From the NCBI GenBank assembly GCA_947475545.1, contig CANJLL010000011.1, positions 1-64,000 on the forward strand: a stretch of DNA of 64,000 bases, read 5' to 3'. Within the stretch, counting starts at the first letter, position 1; every line of letters starts with the position of its first letter. The notes under the pieces are model-generated. The model was not told the origin of the DNA, did no database searches, and saw nothing but the letters and a program-made list of their open reading frames with translations. Made by a program: the position numbers and the translations under genes. Positions 39,472 to 48,638 of this stretch are shown here, one piece after another. This DNA comes from Chloroflexota bacterium. GTDB taxonomy: Bacteria > Chloroflexota > Limnocylindria > Limnocylindrales > CSP1-4.

Positions 39472-40275
39472 TTGACCGACCCCGACCGCGCCACCGGCAT
39501 CGCCGCCGAGGCCCCCCAGTACAACGCCACGCTGGTGAAGCGCGTGGACGAGTCGCCCAGTCTCGCCTACTTCTTCATTAAGCTTGATGGCGATGCCACG
39601 CCGTACGAGCCGGGCCAGTACATGACCATCGGCGTCGTGGAGAACGGCAAGATGGTCCAGCGACCGTATTCGGTCGCTTCGGACCCGGGCACCGTCGGCG
39701 CGGACGGCTACGAGATGTACATCCGCCTCGTGCAGGGGGGGCAATTTACGCCGCTCCTCTGGGAGCTCCCGGTGGGCCACCGGATGCGCATGATCGGCCC
39801 CAAGGGCAAGTTCGTCCTGGAGCCGGATGACGATCGAACCCACATCTTCATCTCGTCAGGCACGGGCAACGCCCCGTTCGTCGCGATGATGCGCAAGCTC
39901 TTGCGCGAGGGCCGGCCGCGCAAGGCGGTCTTCCTGAACGGCGTCTCGTACGTCCAGGACATCGGGTACCGCCCGCTGCTGGAGGGCTGGCAGGCGTCCG
40001 GCGAGTACCCGGTCACGTTCATCCCCTCGGTCTCGCGGCCCAAGGCCGCCGAGAACGCGGGCTGGACGGGTCGCTGGGGCCGCGTCGAGAGCATCGTCGG
40101 GCCCGTCTGCGAGGAGCTGGGACTCACCGCGGACAACGCCATCGCCTACATCTGCGGCAACCCGGACATGATCCTGTCGGCCGAGCAGACGCTCCTCGGC
40201 CGCGGCTTCCCCGAAGCGCAGGTCAAGAAGGAGCTCTACTGGCCGCAGGGCAAGGAGCCCAAGGGCCGGGGATAG
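39472..40275 (+). CDS. ferredoxin/flavodoxin-NADP+ reductase
   Basis: EPGQYMTIGVVENGKMVQRPYSVAS; HIFISSGTGNAPFVAMMRKLL; AYICGNPDMI; TTG start. Confidence 0.88.
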   Translation: MTDPDRATGIAAEAPQYNATLVKRVDESPSLAYFFIKLDGDATPYEPGQYMTIGVVENGKMVQRPYSVASDPGTVGADGYEMYIRLVQGGQFTPLLWELPVGHRMRMIGPKGKFVLEPDDDRTHIFISSGTGNAPFVAMMRKLLREGRPRKAVFLNGVSYVQDIGYRPLLEGWQASGEYPVTFIPSVSRPKAAENAGWTGRWGRVESIVGPVCEELGLTADNAIAYICGNPDMILSAEQTLLGRGFPEAQVKKELYWPQGKEPKGRG

Positions 40276-40276
40276 G

Positions 40277-40375
40277 GGCTGCGCCGCGACGGGTAACGGC
40301 ACCGCGGCGGGCTGCGCCGCGGCGGGTAACGGCACCGCGGCGGGCTGCGCCGCGGCGGGTAACGGCACCGCGTGC
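40277..40375. repeat. 33-bp tandem repeat, 3 copies, with CGCCGCGGCG palindromic core
   Basis: ggctgcgccgcggcgggtaacggcaccgcggcg-type units at 40277, 40310 and 40343, starting right after the reductase stop codon. Confidence 0.9.
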
Positions 40376-40472
40376 GACCACCAGGCTTCAGCCAACGAAC
40401 TCACGCTATTCACACCCGGTAAGGACTACGCGGGTCGCCGCCCCGCACCCGAGTCGCCGCGCCTCCGGGATG

Positions 40473-40496
40473 TGCCGACGCGAGCGTGCGTCGGCA
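40473..40496. other. perfect inverted repeat, 9-bp arms, 6-nt loop
   Basis: TGCCGACGC-gagcgt-GCGTCGGCA. Confidence 0.8.
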
Positions 40497-40918
40497 TGAA
40501 TCTCGCCGTGGCAGCCGAGCGGGCCGGCCACCGTGACGTCCCGATCATCCGTACTTCTCACCCCATGGGAATTGCGAGAAACGGCTGGCGGCGCGGATGA
40601 CATTCCCGTAGGCCGTGGGAGGTCCGGCTCGATGCACGGGTGACGCGGCGATCCTTCCAGATGCGGCGCCGGCACGCCGTGGAGATGGTCGCGACGCGAG
40701 AAGATGCCTGATTCGCTCGCGAGTGGCGCCCGGCTGGGCGTGGGCGAGCGTACGCGTGCCAGGCGAGCCGGCCCGAACGGGCCCAAACCGGGCGGGATTC
40801 GAGCCCAAGGCGTGTCAGGCCGGCAGGTGACAGGAACCCGGCCGAGAGGCCCGATACATCGCGCGATGGTGCCGCCCGGCGGCGGGCGGCGTCCGCGCGC
40901 CACCGCGCCCCCCGCCCC

Positions 40919-41626
40919 TCAACCCGGGTAGCGCCCCGGATCCACCCCGCACTCGCGGCAGAGCGCCTCGAACGCGGCGCGCCGCACACCACCGTCCCCG
41001 TCCACCAGCTTCAGGAAGAACGGCCGACGCGCCATGTCGAACGGCTCCTTCGCGTGCCCGTGCAGGAACGCCAGCGCCGCGCCCGCGTTGACCGCCGACT
41101 CCGTCCGCAACGCAGCCCGGAAGAGCGCATCGATCACCACCGGCTTGGGCTCCGCCACCGGCTTGGGCTCCGCCACCGGCTTGGGCTCCGCCACCGGCTT
41201 GGGCTCCGCCACCGCCAGGTCCATCGCGTCCTTGAGCCCGCCGCCGAAGGCCGTCTCCCCCAGCCCGGCGACGATCGCCGCCTCGCGGTCCGCGGCCAGC
41301 GCCGGGTCTGGTCCCAGGAGCCGGGCCGCGGACAGCCGCATCTCAAGCGTGCCCCCGCGTAGCTGCCCTACCACGGCCGCCCGCGCCCGCGCCGTTCCCA
41401 GCGCGAGCAAGCCCTCCAGGTCGCGCCAGTCACGGTCCGCGCGCGCCACGAGCCAGGCTTCCGCGGCGTCGCGTTCGGCCCCCGCCAGCCCCCAGAGGGC
41501 GTCGAGGTCATACGGCACGCCGTCATGCCAGCGCTCGTAGTCGATGTTGGTGCTGGCCAGGAATCGTTGGTAGGCGGCCGACTTGCCGCCGCCTATCAGC
41601 CCCCGGAGCGCGTCCAGGATCCCCAG
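40919..41626 (-). CDS. HEAT-repeat-like hypothetical protein (probable CTG start)
   Basis: Frame runs from just downstream of the glyS TGA: [CTG]GILDALRGLIGGGKSAAYQRFLASTNIDYERWHDGVPYDLDALWG...; first GTG in frame is only at 41518. Confidence 0.65.
   Translation of the reverse strand: MGILDALRGLIGGGKSAAYQRFLASTNIDYERWHDGVPYDLDALWGLAGAERDAAEAWLVARADRDWRDLEGLLALGTARARAAVVGQLRGGTLEMRLSAARLLGPDPALAADREAAIVAGLGETAFGGGLKDAMDLAVAEPKPVAEPKPVAEPKPVAEPKPVVIDALFRAALRTESAVNAGAALAFLHGHAKEPFDMARRPFFLKLVDGDGGVRRAAFEALCRECGVDPGRYPG
41142..41213. repeat. 18-bp tandem repeat x4 coding for AEPKPV on the minus strand
   Basis: ggcttgggctccgccacc repeated exactly four times. Confidence 0.95.
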
Positions 41627-41632
41627 CGCCGG

Positions 41633-43057
41633 TCAGCCCCCCGCGATCGCGCGGCGGGCCGCCTCCATCCGATCCTGGATCGCGCGCTTGATCCCCTCGA
41701 CCGGGATCCGCTCCTGGGTCATGGAATCGCGGTCGCGGACCGTGACGGCCCCGTCCTCCAGCGAATCCACGTCCACCGTGATGCAGAACGGCGTGCCGAT
41801 CTCGTCCTGGCGCCGGTAGAGCTTCCCGATTGCGGCCGTGTCGTCGTAGACGGCCATCATGTCGCGCTTCAGGTCGTCCTTGATCGCGTGGCAGAGCTGG
41901 ACGATCTCCGGCCGCTTCTTGAGGAGCGGCAGGACGGCCACCTTGTAGGGGGCCAGGTCGGGGTGGAGGGCGAGGGAGACGCGCGTCTCGCCGCGGACCT
42001 CCTCCTCGCGGTAGCTGTCGATGAGGAACGTGAACGCCGCCCGGTCGGCGCCGGCCGCGGCCTCCACGATGAACGGGATGAACTTCTCGTTGGTGGCGGG
42101 GTCGAAGTACTCGAGGTTTTCGCCCGACATCTCGCTGTGGCGGGAGAGGTCGAAGTTGCCCCGGTTGTGGACGCCCTCCAACTCCTTCCAGCCGAACGGG
42201 AAGCGGTATTCGACGTCAACGGCCTTCCTGGCGTAGTGGGCCAGCTCGTCGGGGGCGTGCTCGCGCAGCCGAAGCCGGGACGGCGTGACGCCGTACGCCT
42301 TGTACCAGGCCAGCCGGCGCGGGAGCCACGTCTCGAACTGGTCGGCGGCCTCCTCCGGGCGGACGAAGTACTGCATCTCCATCTGCTCGAACTCGCGCAT
42401 CCGGAAGACGAAGTTGCCGGGGCTGATCTCGTTGCGGAACGACTTGCCGATCTGGGCGATGCCGAACGGCAGCTTCTTGCGCGACGACTGCTGCGCGTTC
42501 TTGAAGTTGACGTACGAGCCCTGCGCGGTCTCCGGGCGGAGGTAGACGATGTTCGCCTCCTCCTCGACCGGGCCCATGTACGTCTTGAACATCAGGTTGA
42601 AGCGGCGCGGCGCGGAGAGGGGGCCCTGGTCAACCGGGCAGCGGAGCCCCAGCCGGGCCACGATGGTGTCGTCGCGCAGCTCCGTGGCGCTCAGGTCTTC
42701 CGCGCCCGGCAGCTCGTCCAGGCGGAAGCGCCGACGGCAGGAGCCGCACTCCACGAGCGGATCGGAGAAGGAGCCCACGTGCCCCGATGCGATCCAGACG
42801 TTGGGGTGCATGAGGATCCCGGCGTCCAGGCCCACGACGTCGTCGCGCTCCTGGATCATGCTCTTCCACCAGGCGCGCTTGACGTTGTTCTTGAGCTCCA
42901 CGCCGAGGGGCCCGTAATCCCAGACGGCGTTGATGCCGCCGTAGATCTCGGATGAGGGGAAGACGAAGCCGCGCCGCTTGGACAGCGAGACGATGGTCTC
43001 CAGGTTGGCCATGCTGGGCGCAACCGCGTTGGGATCGAGCTCGGGGGTGGTGGTCAC
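41633..43057 (-). CDS. glyS: glycine--tRNA ligase (dimeric type)
   Basis: KRRGFVFPSSEIYGGINAVWDYGPLGVELKNNVKRAWWKSM; QIGKSFRNEISPGNFVFRMREFEQMEMQYFV. Confidence 0.95.
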   Translation of the reverse strand: MTTTPELDPNAVAPSMANLETIVSLSKRRGFVFPSSEIYGGINAVWDYGPLGVELKNNVKRAWWKSMIQERDDVVGLDAGILMHPNVWIASGHVGSFSDPLVECGSCRRRFRLDELPGAEDLSATELRDDTIVARLGLRCPVDQGPLSAPRRFNLMFKTYMGPVEEEANIVYLRPETAQGSYVNFKNAQQSSRKKLPFGIAQIGKSFRNEISPGNFVFRMREFEQMEMQYFVRPEEAADQFETWLPRRLAWYKAYGVTPSRLRLREHAPDELAHYARKAVDVEYRFPFGWKELEGVHNRGNFDLSRHSEMSGENLEYFDPATNEKFIPFIVEAAAGADRAAFTFLIDSYREEEVRGETRVSLALHPDLAPYKVAVLPLLKKRPEIVQLCHAIKDDLKRDMMAVYDDTAAIGKLYRRQDEIGTPFCITVDVDSLEDGAVTVRDRDSMTQERIPVEGIKRAIQDRMEAARRAIAGG

Positions 43058-43243
43058 GAGAGGCTCCGCTCGGGCGGCCGGGCCGTGGCAGGGCCGGACG
43101 CGGGGACATGAAGGTCGACGGATCGTACCAGACGGTCCATCGGCACCTCGGCTGCACCGCCGGCGGCCGGCCGCCGGGCCAGCGGGCCGGCACCTTTCCA
43201 GCCGCCTGCCGGGCGACCTGCCGCCAGGCCCAAGACCTGCGAC

Positions 43244-44008
43244 CTACCGCCCGGCCCGGACCTCGTCGAGGAAGGCCAGCGACTTCGCGCGACGTTCCAG
43301 GGCGCCAGACATGAAGTCGCGCAGCGCCACCTCCACCTCGCGCTCGGCAGCCGCCCCCACGCGCATCCCGGCCAGCGCTTCCACGTCCAGGCGCTGGTAG
43401 GCCTTGAGCAGCTTGAGCGCGTCAACGGACAAGCCCGCCCGGTCCTGCGGCGGGCCCGGGCATCGCTCGCACACCACGCCGCCCAGGGGTGGCACCCAGC
43501 GGAAGCGCTCATCTGACTCGAGGAGCCGGTCGCACTCGACGCAGCGGTCCACCTCGGGCCGCATGCCCAGGTCATCCGCGAGATGCATCTCGAACCAGCG
43601 TGCCACGCGGCCGGGTGCCATCCCGGCGTCGAGAAGCTCGTAGGCCCGCCGCAGGAGGTGGTAGACCGGATCCGCGGCGTGGCGCTCCTCCAGCGACCGG
43701 TCGGCCAGCTCCGCCAGGTACCAGGCCGTGGCCGTGGACTCCAGCGAATCGCGAAGCCGGAGCCAGGCGTGACCCACGACCACCTGGGTGACCACATCGA
43801 AGGTCCGGCCCCGGTGGAGCGCGATCCTCAGCTCGGCGAACGGCTCCAGGCTGCCGCCGATCCGCGAGGTGGGTCGCCGGATCCCCTTCGCGATCGCCTT
43901 GAGTTTGCCGATCCCCGGCGTGATCAGCGTGAGGACGCGGTCGGCCTCGCCAAGGTCGAAGCGCGAGAGAACGATGGCGTCCGTGGTGTAGCTGCGGGGC
44001 GGGGGCAC
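43244..44008 (-). CDS. recO: DNA repair protein RecO
   Basis: YTTDAIVLSRFDLGEADRVLTLITPGIGKLKAIAKGIRRPTSRIGGSLEPF; CVECDRLL...GGVVCERC; GTG start. Confidence 0.92.
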   Translation of the reverse strand: MPPPRSYTTDAIVLSRFDLGEADRVLTLITPGIGKLKAIAKGIRRPTSRIGGSLEPFAELRIALHRGRTFDVVTQVVVGHAWLRLRDSLESTATAWYLAELADRSLEERHAADPVYHLLRRAYELLDAGMAPGRVARWFEMHLADDLGMRPEVDRCVECDRLLESDERFRWVPPLGGVVCERCPGPPQDRAGLSVDALKLLKAYQRLDVEALAGMRVGAAAEREVEVALRDFMSGALERRAKSLAFLDEVRAGR

Positions 44009-44178
44009 GCTGCGACGGTACCACCGGCGCCCCCGTATTGGCGCGGGGCCGACCCAACGGCCGAACACCAGCGAGCCTCGGCCCCGACCGCCGCGAGCCG
44101 TCGCGAACCGCTGCAGACGCGCCGCAACCCGCTACCTGCACCGCGCCGGTTTGTACGCGTGGCGCTACACTCCCGATC

Positions 44179-45201
44179 ATGCCCGTGACACCCGACCTGA
44201 GCCTCTCAGAGATGATCGCCGACGTCGAGGCCGAGATCCTCCGCTTGGTCGGAGATCGCGATGCGTCCGCCGCGGGCGTCTACGCGATGGTCCGCTACCA
44301 CCTCGGCCTGGACGGCTCCGGAGCCGCCGCCGGCAAGCGGATGCGGCCCCTGCTGGGCCTCCTCGCCTACGCCTCGATTGCAGGCGACTACGCGGCAGCC
44401 CTGCCCGGCGCCGCGGCGGTGGAGCTGGGCCACAACTTCAGCCTGGTCCACGACGACATCGAGGACGGCGACGTGGAGCGCCGGCACCGGGCCACCCTGT
44501 GGAACGTCTACGGCGTCCCGCAGGCCATCAACGCCGGGGACATGCTCTTCAGCCTCAGCCGCGTCGCGCTCCACCGTCTCAGTGACCTGGGCTTCAGCGA
44601 CACCAAGGTCCTGCGGCTCATGCGCCTGTACGACCGCACCTGCGTGGCGCTGTGCGAGGGCCAGTACATCGACATCGCCACCAGCGAGACGGACCAGCTG
44701 ATGTCCGTAGACCTCTACTTCGACATGATCGGCCGCAAGACCGCGGCGCTGATCGCCGCCTCCATCGAGTCGGGCGCCCTGCTGGCGACGGACGACGAGG
44801 AGATCATCGGCCGCTACCGGGCGTTTGGCTGGGACCTGGGCCTCGCCTTCCAGCTCAACGACGACCTGCTCGGGATCTGGGGCGAAGAGCAGCTGACGGG
44901 CAAGGAGCCCACCGACATCGCCCGCAAGAAGAAGACGCTCCCCGTCATCTACGCCTTCGAGCACGCGGAGCCCGCGGCCCGGGCACGGCTCGAGGAGCTG
45001 TACGGCGCCGCGGACCCGGGGCCGGACCAGGTTGCCGAGATCGTCCGCATCCTGGAGGCCGCCGGCGCCCGCGAGTACACCCGAGATGCCGCCCGACGCC
45101 ATCGCGATGCGGCATTGGCATCGCTTGAAGCCGCGGGCGTCGTGGACGGTGCGGCGCGCGAGCGCCTGGGTCAGATCGTGGTCTCGGTGATCGCCGCGTA
45201 G
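44179..45201 (+). CDS. polyprenyl (isoprenyl) diphosphate synthase
   Basis: GKRMRPLLGLLAY, SLVHDDIEDGDVERRHRATLW, FQLNDDLLGIWG (both Asp-rich motifs). Confidence 0.93.
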   Translation: MPVTPDLSLSEMIADVEAEILRLVGDRDASAAGVYAMVRYHLGLDGSGAAAGKRMRPLLGLLAYASIAGDYAAALPGAAAVELGHNFSLVHDDIEDGDVERRHRATLWNVYGVPQAINAGDMLFSLSRVALHRLSDLGFSDTKVLRLMRLYDRTCVALCEGQYIDIATSETDQLMSVDLYFDMIGRKTAALIAASIESGALLATDDEEIIGRYRAFGWDLGLAFQLNDDLLGIWGEEQLTGKEPTDIARKKKTLPVIYAFEHAEPAARARLEELYGAADPGPDQVAEIVRILEAAGAREYTRDAARRHRDAALASLEAAGVVDGAARERLGQIVVSVIAA

Positions 45202-45373
45202 GCTTCCCGCCCGGGGCCCTGCCCGCGCCGCGCGCCCGCGCCGCCGCGCCGCCACGCCGGTCCGCCGAATCGCCGCCCGGCCCGAACGCGAACCTCCGCT
45301 GACTTCGGCCACGCCGGCGCTACGAACCTATCGGCCCTGCGCCGCCCGCCGCCGACCCGGTCACGCCCCCAAT

Positions 45374-45405
45374 TTCATCCCGGGCCACGCTCACGCCGGG
45401 ATGAA
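45374..45405. repeat. hairpin repeat copy 1, 10-bp perfect arms
   Basis: TTCATCCCGG-gccacgctcacg-CCGGGATGAA. Confidence 0.85.
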
Positions 45406-45588
45406 TATTGGCCGTTGTCCGCACCATCCTCCGCGCACCCACCCGCCACGGTGCGTAGCTACAAGCACAGCGACGTTATCAGCAGTCTCCCAGGGCGCCC
45501 CAGGGCTGGTTCCCGCCATATGACCACCACCGGATCCTTGGACGACGATCAGGCTCCCACGCCAGCTTGGACCAGGCCGCCCCGTCGA

Positions 45589-45624
45589 GATTCGTCCCAA
45601 ACCATGCTCAGGCCGGGATGAATC
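45589..45624. repeat. hairpin repeat copy 2, 10-bp arms with one G/T mismatch
   Basis: GATTCGTCCC-aaaccatgctcaggcc-GGGATGAATC; similar to copy 1 including loop and downstream GTTGTCC. Confidence 0.8.
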
Positions 45625-45786
45625 TGACCCCAGACGTTGTCCCGCGCCACCCCGTCAGGCGCAACCATCGCCCAATGCCCACCCGGTGATCATCTGGTAG
45701 CAATTGGCCAGGCCCATGGTCGCGGGCGCCGGTGTGCGTACCCGGACGCCGCAGTGTCCGCCCTCCACCGCCATCCGATCGACCCG

Positions 45787-47115
45787 CTACCGATCCGAGG
45801 CGTCCGGGTCCGGCGTCGGCTGGTCCCGGACCACCAGGACCCGGCCGACACGTCGGCCATCGGTGGTCTCCACCGTGATCGTCAGCCCCGAGACCTGGAC
45901 CCGGTCGCCCGGCGTCGGTACCCCGCCGATCCGGTGGAACACGAGCCCGCCCACCGTGTCGTACTCGGCTTCGTCCTCCAGCGAGAGCTCGATCCCGAAC
46001 AGCTCGCTGATCTCGTCCACCGACGCCCGCCCGTCGATCCTGGCCTCGTCGTCCGAGATCCGGACCACCATCGGCTCTTCGGTGTCGTACTCATCCTGGA
46101 TCTCGCCGACGATCTCCTCGAGCAGGTCCTCGATGGTCACCAGGCCGGCCGTCCCGCCATATTCGTCCAGCACGATCGCCATGTGGACGCGCTTGCGCTG
46201 GAGCTGGTGGAGCACGTCGTCGACCGGCAGGGACTCGGGCACCAGGATCGGCGGCCGGACCAGCGTCTTGAGGGCCGGCCGGGGTGTCACGCTGGAGCTG
46301 AGGAACGGCAGCAGGTCCTTCGCGTACAGGATGCCGACGACGTGGTCGATCGATTCCTCGTAGACCGGGATCCGGGAGTGTCCCGCGGCGATGATGACCT
46401 CGGTCGCCTCTTCGAACGAGGCCGTGGACGGCAGGCCGGTGATCGCGATGCGCGGGACCATGACCTCGTGGACGCGCACGGAGCCCAGCTCGATGACCGC
46501 GTTGATCATCTGCTCCTCCTCGGCCTCCAGGACGCCCTGCTCCCCGCCGCGCTCGATGAGCAGCTTCAGCTCCTCGGTGCTGATCACATCGCGGTCGACC
46601 TCGCCGACGCCCAGCACCCGGGTGATCCCGTTGGTGACCTTGGTCAGCGCCCACACGATGGGGGCCAGCGCCCGCCCAAAGACGTCCACCGGCGCCGCGA
46701 AGAAGATCGCGAAGCGCTCCGGGTGGGCCAGGGCGATGGTCTTGGGGACCAGCTCCCCGAACACGATCGTGAAGAAGCTCAGGATTGCGGTGACCGTGAC
46801 CAGTGCGAGGGCACCGGCGTAGTCGCGCAGGGCGCCGAAGCCCGCCAGCCAGGCCTCGAGCTCCTTGGTGAGGCTCACGCCCGCGAATGCGGCCGCCAGG
46901 AACCCGATGAAGGTGATCCCCACCTGGATGACCGCCAGGAAGCGGCCCGGATGGGCGATGAGCCGCTGCAGCCGGCGCGCACCGCGGCGGCCCTCCTCGA
47001 CGAGGTGCTCCACCCGGGTGGGACGGACCGTGACCAGGGCGATCTCGGCGGCCACGAACAGCGCATTCAGGCCGATCAGGAACGCGATGATGACCAGCTC
47101 GGTGAACGAGCTCAT
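45787..47115 (-). CDS. hemolysin family/CNNM-CorC transporter (DUF21, CBS pair, CorC_HlyC)
   Basis: FVAAEIALVTVRPTRVEHLV; PKTIALAHPERFA; VPRIAITGLP...GHSRIPVYEESIDHVVGILYAKDLL; DEYGGTAGLVTIEDLLEEIVGEI. Confidence 0.93.
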   Translation of the reverse strand: MSSFTELVIIAFLIGLNALFVAAEIALVTVRPTRVEHLVEEGRRGARRLQRLIAHPGRFLAVIQVGITFIGFLAAAFAGVSLTKELEAWLAGFGALRDYAGALALVTVTAILSFFTIVFGELVPKTIALAHPERFAIFFAAPVDVFGRALAPIVWALTKVTNGITRVLGVGEVDRDVISTEELKLLIERGGEQGVLEAEEEQMINAVIELGSVRVHEVMVPRIAITGLPSTASFEEATEVIIAAGHSRIPVYEESIDHVVGILYAKDLLPFLSSSVTPRPALKTLVRPPILVPESLPVDDVLHQLQRKRVHMAIVLDEYGGTAGLVTIEDLLEEIVGEIQDEYDTEEPMVVRISDDEARIDGRASVDEISELFGIELSLEDEAEYDTVGGLVFHRIGGVPTPGDRVQVSGLTITVETTDGRRVGRVLVVRDQPTPDPDASDR

Positions 47116-48509
47116 CGGGCGGTCTCGTCCCCCGCCGGCGGTCGCGGCATCCGGATCCGCGCAGGCACGCCAACCGCGAGGCTGCCGGCCGGAACATCGT
47201 GGGTCACGACGGCCCCGGCGCCGGTCTTGGCCCCGTCGCCGACGACCACCGGCGCGATCAGCATGGTGTCCACGCCCAGGAAGGCGCCCTTGCCGATGGT
47301 CGTCCGGTGCTTCACCTTCCCGTCGAAGTTGGCGGTGATGGTCCCGGCGCCCACGTTGGTGTCCGCTCCCAGGTCGGCGTCGCCCAGGTAGCTCATGTGG
47401 TGCTGCTTCACGCCGGGGCCCAGGCGAGTGTTCTTCAGCTCCGCATAGTTGCCCACCTCGGCACCGCGACCCACGGACGTGCGCGGGCGCAGGTGCGCGA
47501 ACGGGCCGACGCGGACCGCGTCCTCCAGCTCGGAGTGCTCGATGATGCTGGCCCAGACGTGGCAATCACGCCCAATCACGCTGTCGATGATCATGGAGCC
47601 GGCGGCGATCGTGGTCCCCTCCCCCACCCGGGTGGAGCCCCGCAGCGTCACGTTTGGCTCCAGCGTGACGTCCTCCGCCAGCTCGACCGTGGCGTCGAGG
47701 TAGACCGTCGACGGGTCCCGCATGGTCACGCCCCGGCGCATCCACGACTCGTTGAGCTCGGTCCGCATGTCCCACTCGGCCTGGGCGAGCTGCGCCCGGT
47801 CGTTGATACCCAGCAGCCGGCCATCGTCGTCCACGTCCAGCGAGGCCACCAGCCGCCCGTCGGCGCGGGCCATGTGGACCAGCTCGGTGAGGTACAGCTC
47901 GCCGGTTGCCGGGGACGGCGTCAGCGTGTGGATCCGATCGCGCAGCCAGTCCACATCGAAGGCATACAGGCCCGCGTTGATCTCGCCAAGCTCGCGCTCG
48001 TCCTCCGTCGCGTCCTTCTCCTCGACGATCCGCTCCACCCCGCCCGCCTCGTTGCGGACGACGCGACCCAGCCCGGTGGGATCGAACGCGGCGACGGCCG
48101 TCAGCGCGAACGCGGCCTGGTCCAGGCGGCGCTGGTCGAGCAGCTCCTCGAGCAGGTCCGCTCGGAGGCGCGGCACGTCGCCCGAGAGCACGAGCACCTC
48201 GCCGACATCGGCGGGGAGAACGTCGAGCGCCGCCCGCAGGGCATCACCTGTGCCGCGCGGCGAGGCCTGGAAGGCCCAGTCAACCTCGTCGCCGAAGGCG
48301 GCGCGGATGGCGGCGGTCTGCGGCGACGTCACGACCAGCGGCCGCTCCCCGGTGGCGGCGCGGGCCGCGTCCAGGACGTACGCCAGCAGGGGCCGGCCAC
48401 ACAGCGGGTGGAGCACCTTGGGGACGCGCGAATGCATCCGGGTGCCCAGCCCCGCGGCCAGGACGATGGCGACGACGCGCCGCGGTCCGGACGGCGCCTG
48501 GGGGCTCAT
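47112..48509 (-). CDS. glmU: bifunctional UDP-N-acetylglucosamine pyrophosphorylase/glucosamine-1-phosphate N-acetyltransferase
   Basis: VLAAGLGTRMHSRVPKVLHPLCGRPLL; left-handed beta-helix C-terminus GRGAEVGNYAELKNTRLGPGVKQHHMSYLGDADLGADTNVGAGTITANFDG. Confidence 0.96.
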   Translation of the reverse strand: MSPQAPSGPRRVVAIVLAAGLGTRMHSRVPKVLHPLCGRPLLAYVLDAARAATGERPLVVTSPQTAAIRAAFGDEVDWAFQASPRGTGDALRAALDVLPADVGEVLVLSGDVPRLRADLLEELLDQRRLDQAAFALTAVAAFDPTGLGRVVRNEAGGVERIVEEKDATEDERELGEINAGLYAFDVDWLRDRIHTLTPSPATGELYLTELVHMARADGRLVASLDVDDDGRLLGINDRAQLAQAEWDMRTELNESWMRRGVTMRDPSTVYLDATVELAEDVTLEPNVTLRGSTRVGEGTTIAAGSMIIDSVIGRDCHVWASIIEHSELEDAVRVGPFAHLRPRTSVGRGAEVGNYAELKNTRLGPGVKQHHMSYLGDADLGADTNVGAGTITANFDGKVKHRTTIGKGAFLGVDTMLIAPVVVGDGAKTGAGAVVTHDVPAGSLAVGVPARIRMPRPPAGDETAR

Positions 48510-48638
48510 GCGAGCCCCCGCCGCCGGGGCGTGCGCGGCGCGGCGCAGGGTGGGACCAGGTGGGCTGTCATCGGAAGTGGCCGCATCGTAGGGGCGGCTC
48601 CGTCAGGGTGTCAACCGAACGGTGCCGCCCCACGGGCG

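Noticed and set aside
34672-40275. 1867-aa plus-strand ORF covering the MFS and ppdK region
   Set aside because: Antisense reading of real minus-strand genes; long open frames arise from GC3 bias. Only its C-terminal part (39472-40275) is a real reductase.
40277-40375. 33-bp repeats as a CRISPR array
   Set aside because: Units are directly contiguous with no spacers and no cas genes nearby.
40785-40815. GGGATTCGAGCCC resembling a tRNA T-loop
   Set aside because: The flanking bases do not form a T-stem and no acceptor or anticodon arms could be built.
43058-43243. Possible T-box leader for glyS
   Set aside because: No canonical T-box sequence (GGUGGNACCGCG) on the minus strand in this gap.
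45391-45600. 69-aa minus-strand ORF between the hairpin repeats
   Set aside because: Trp/Gly-rich, no RBS or motif support; likely noncoding.
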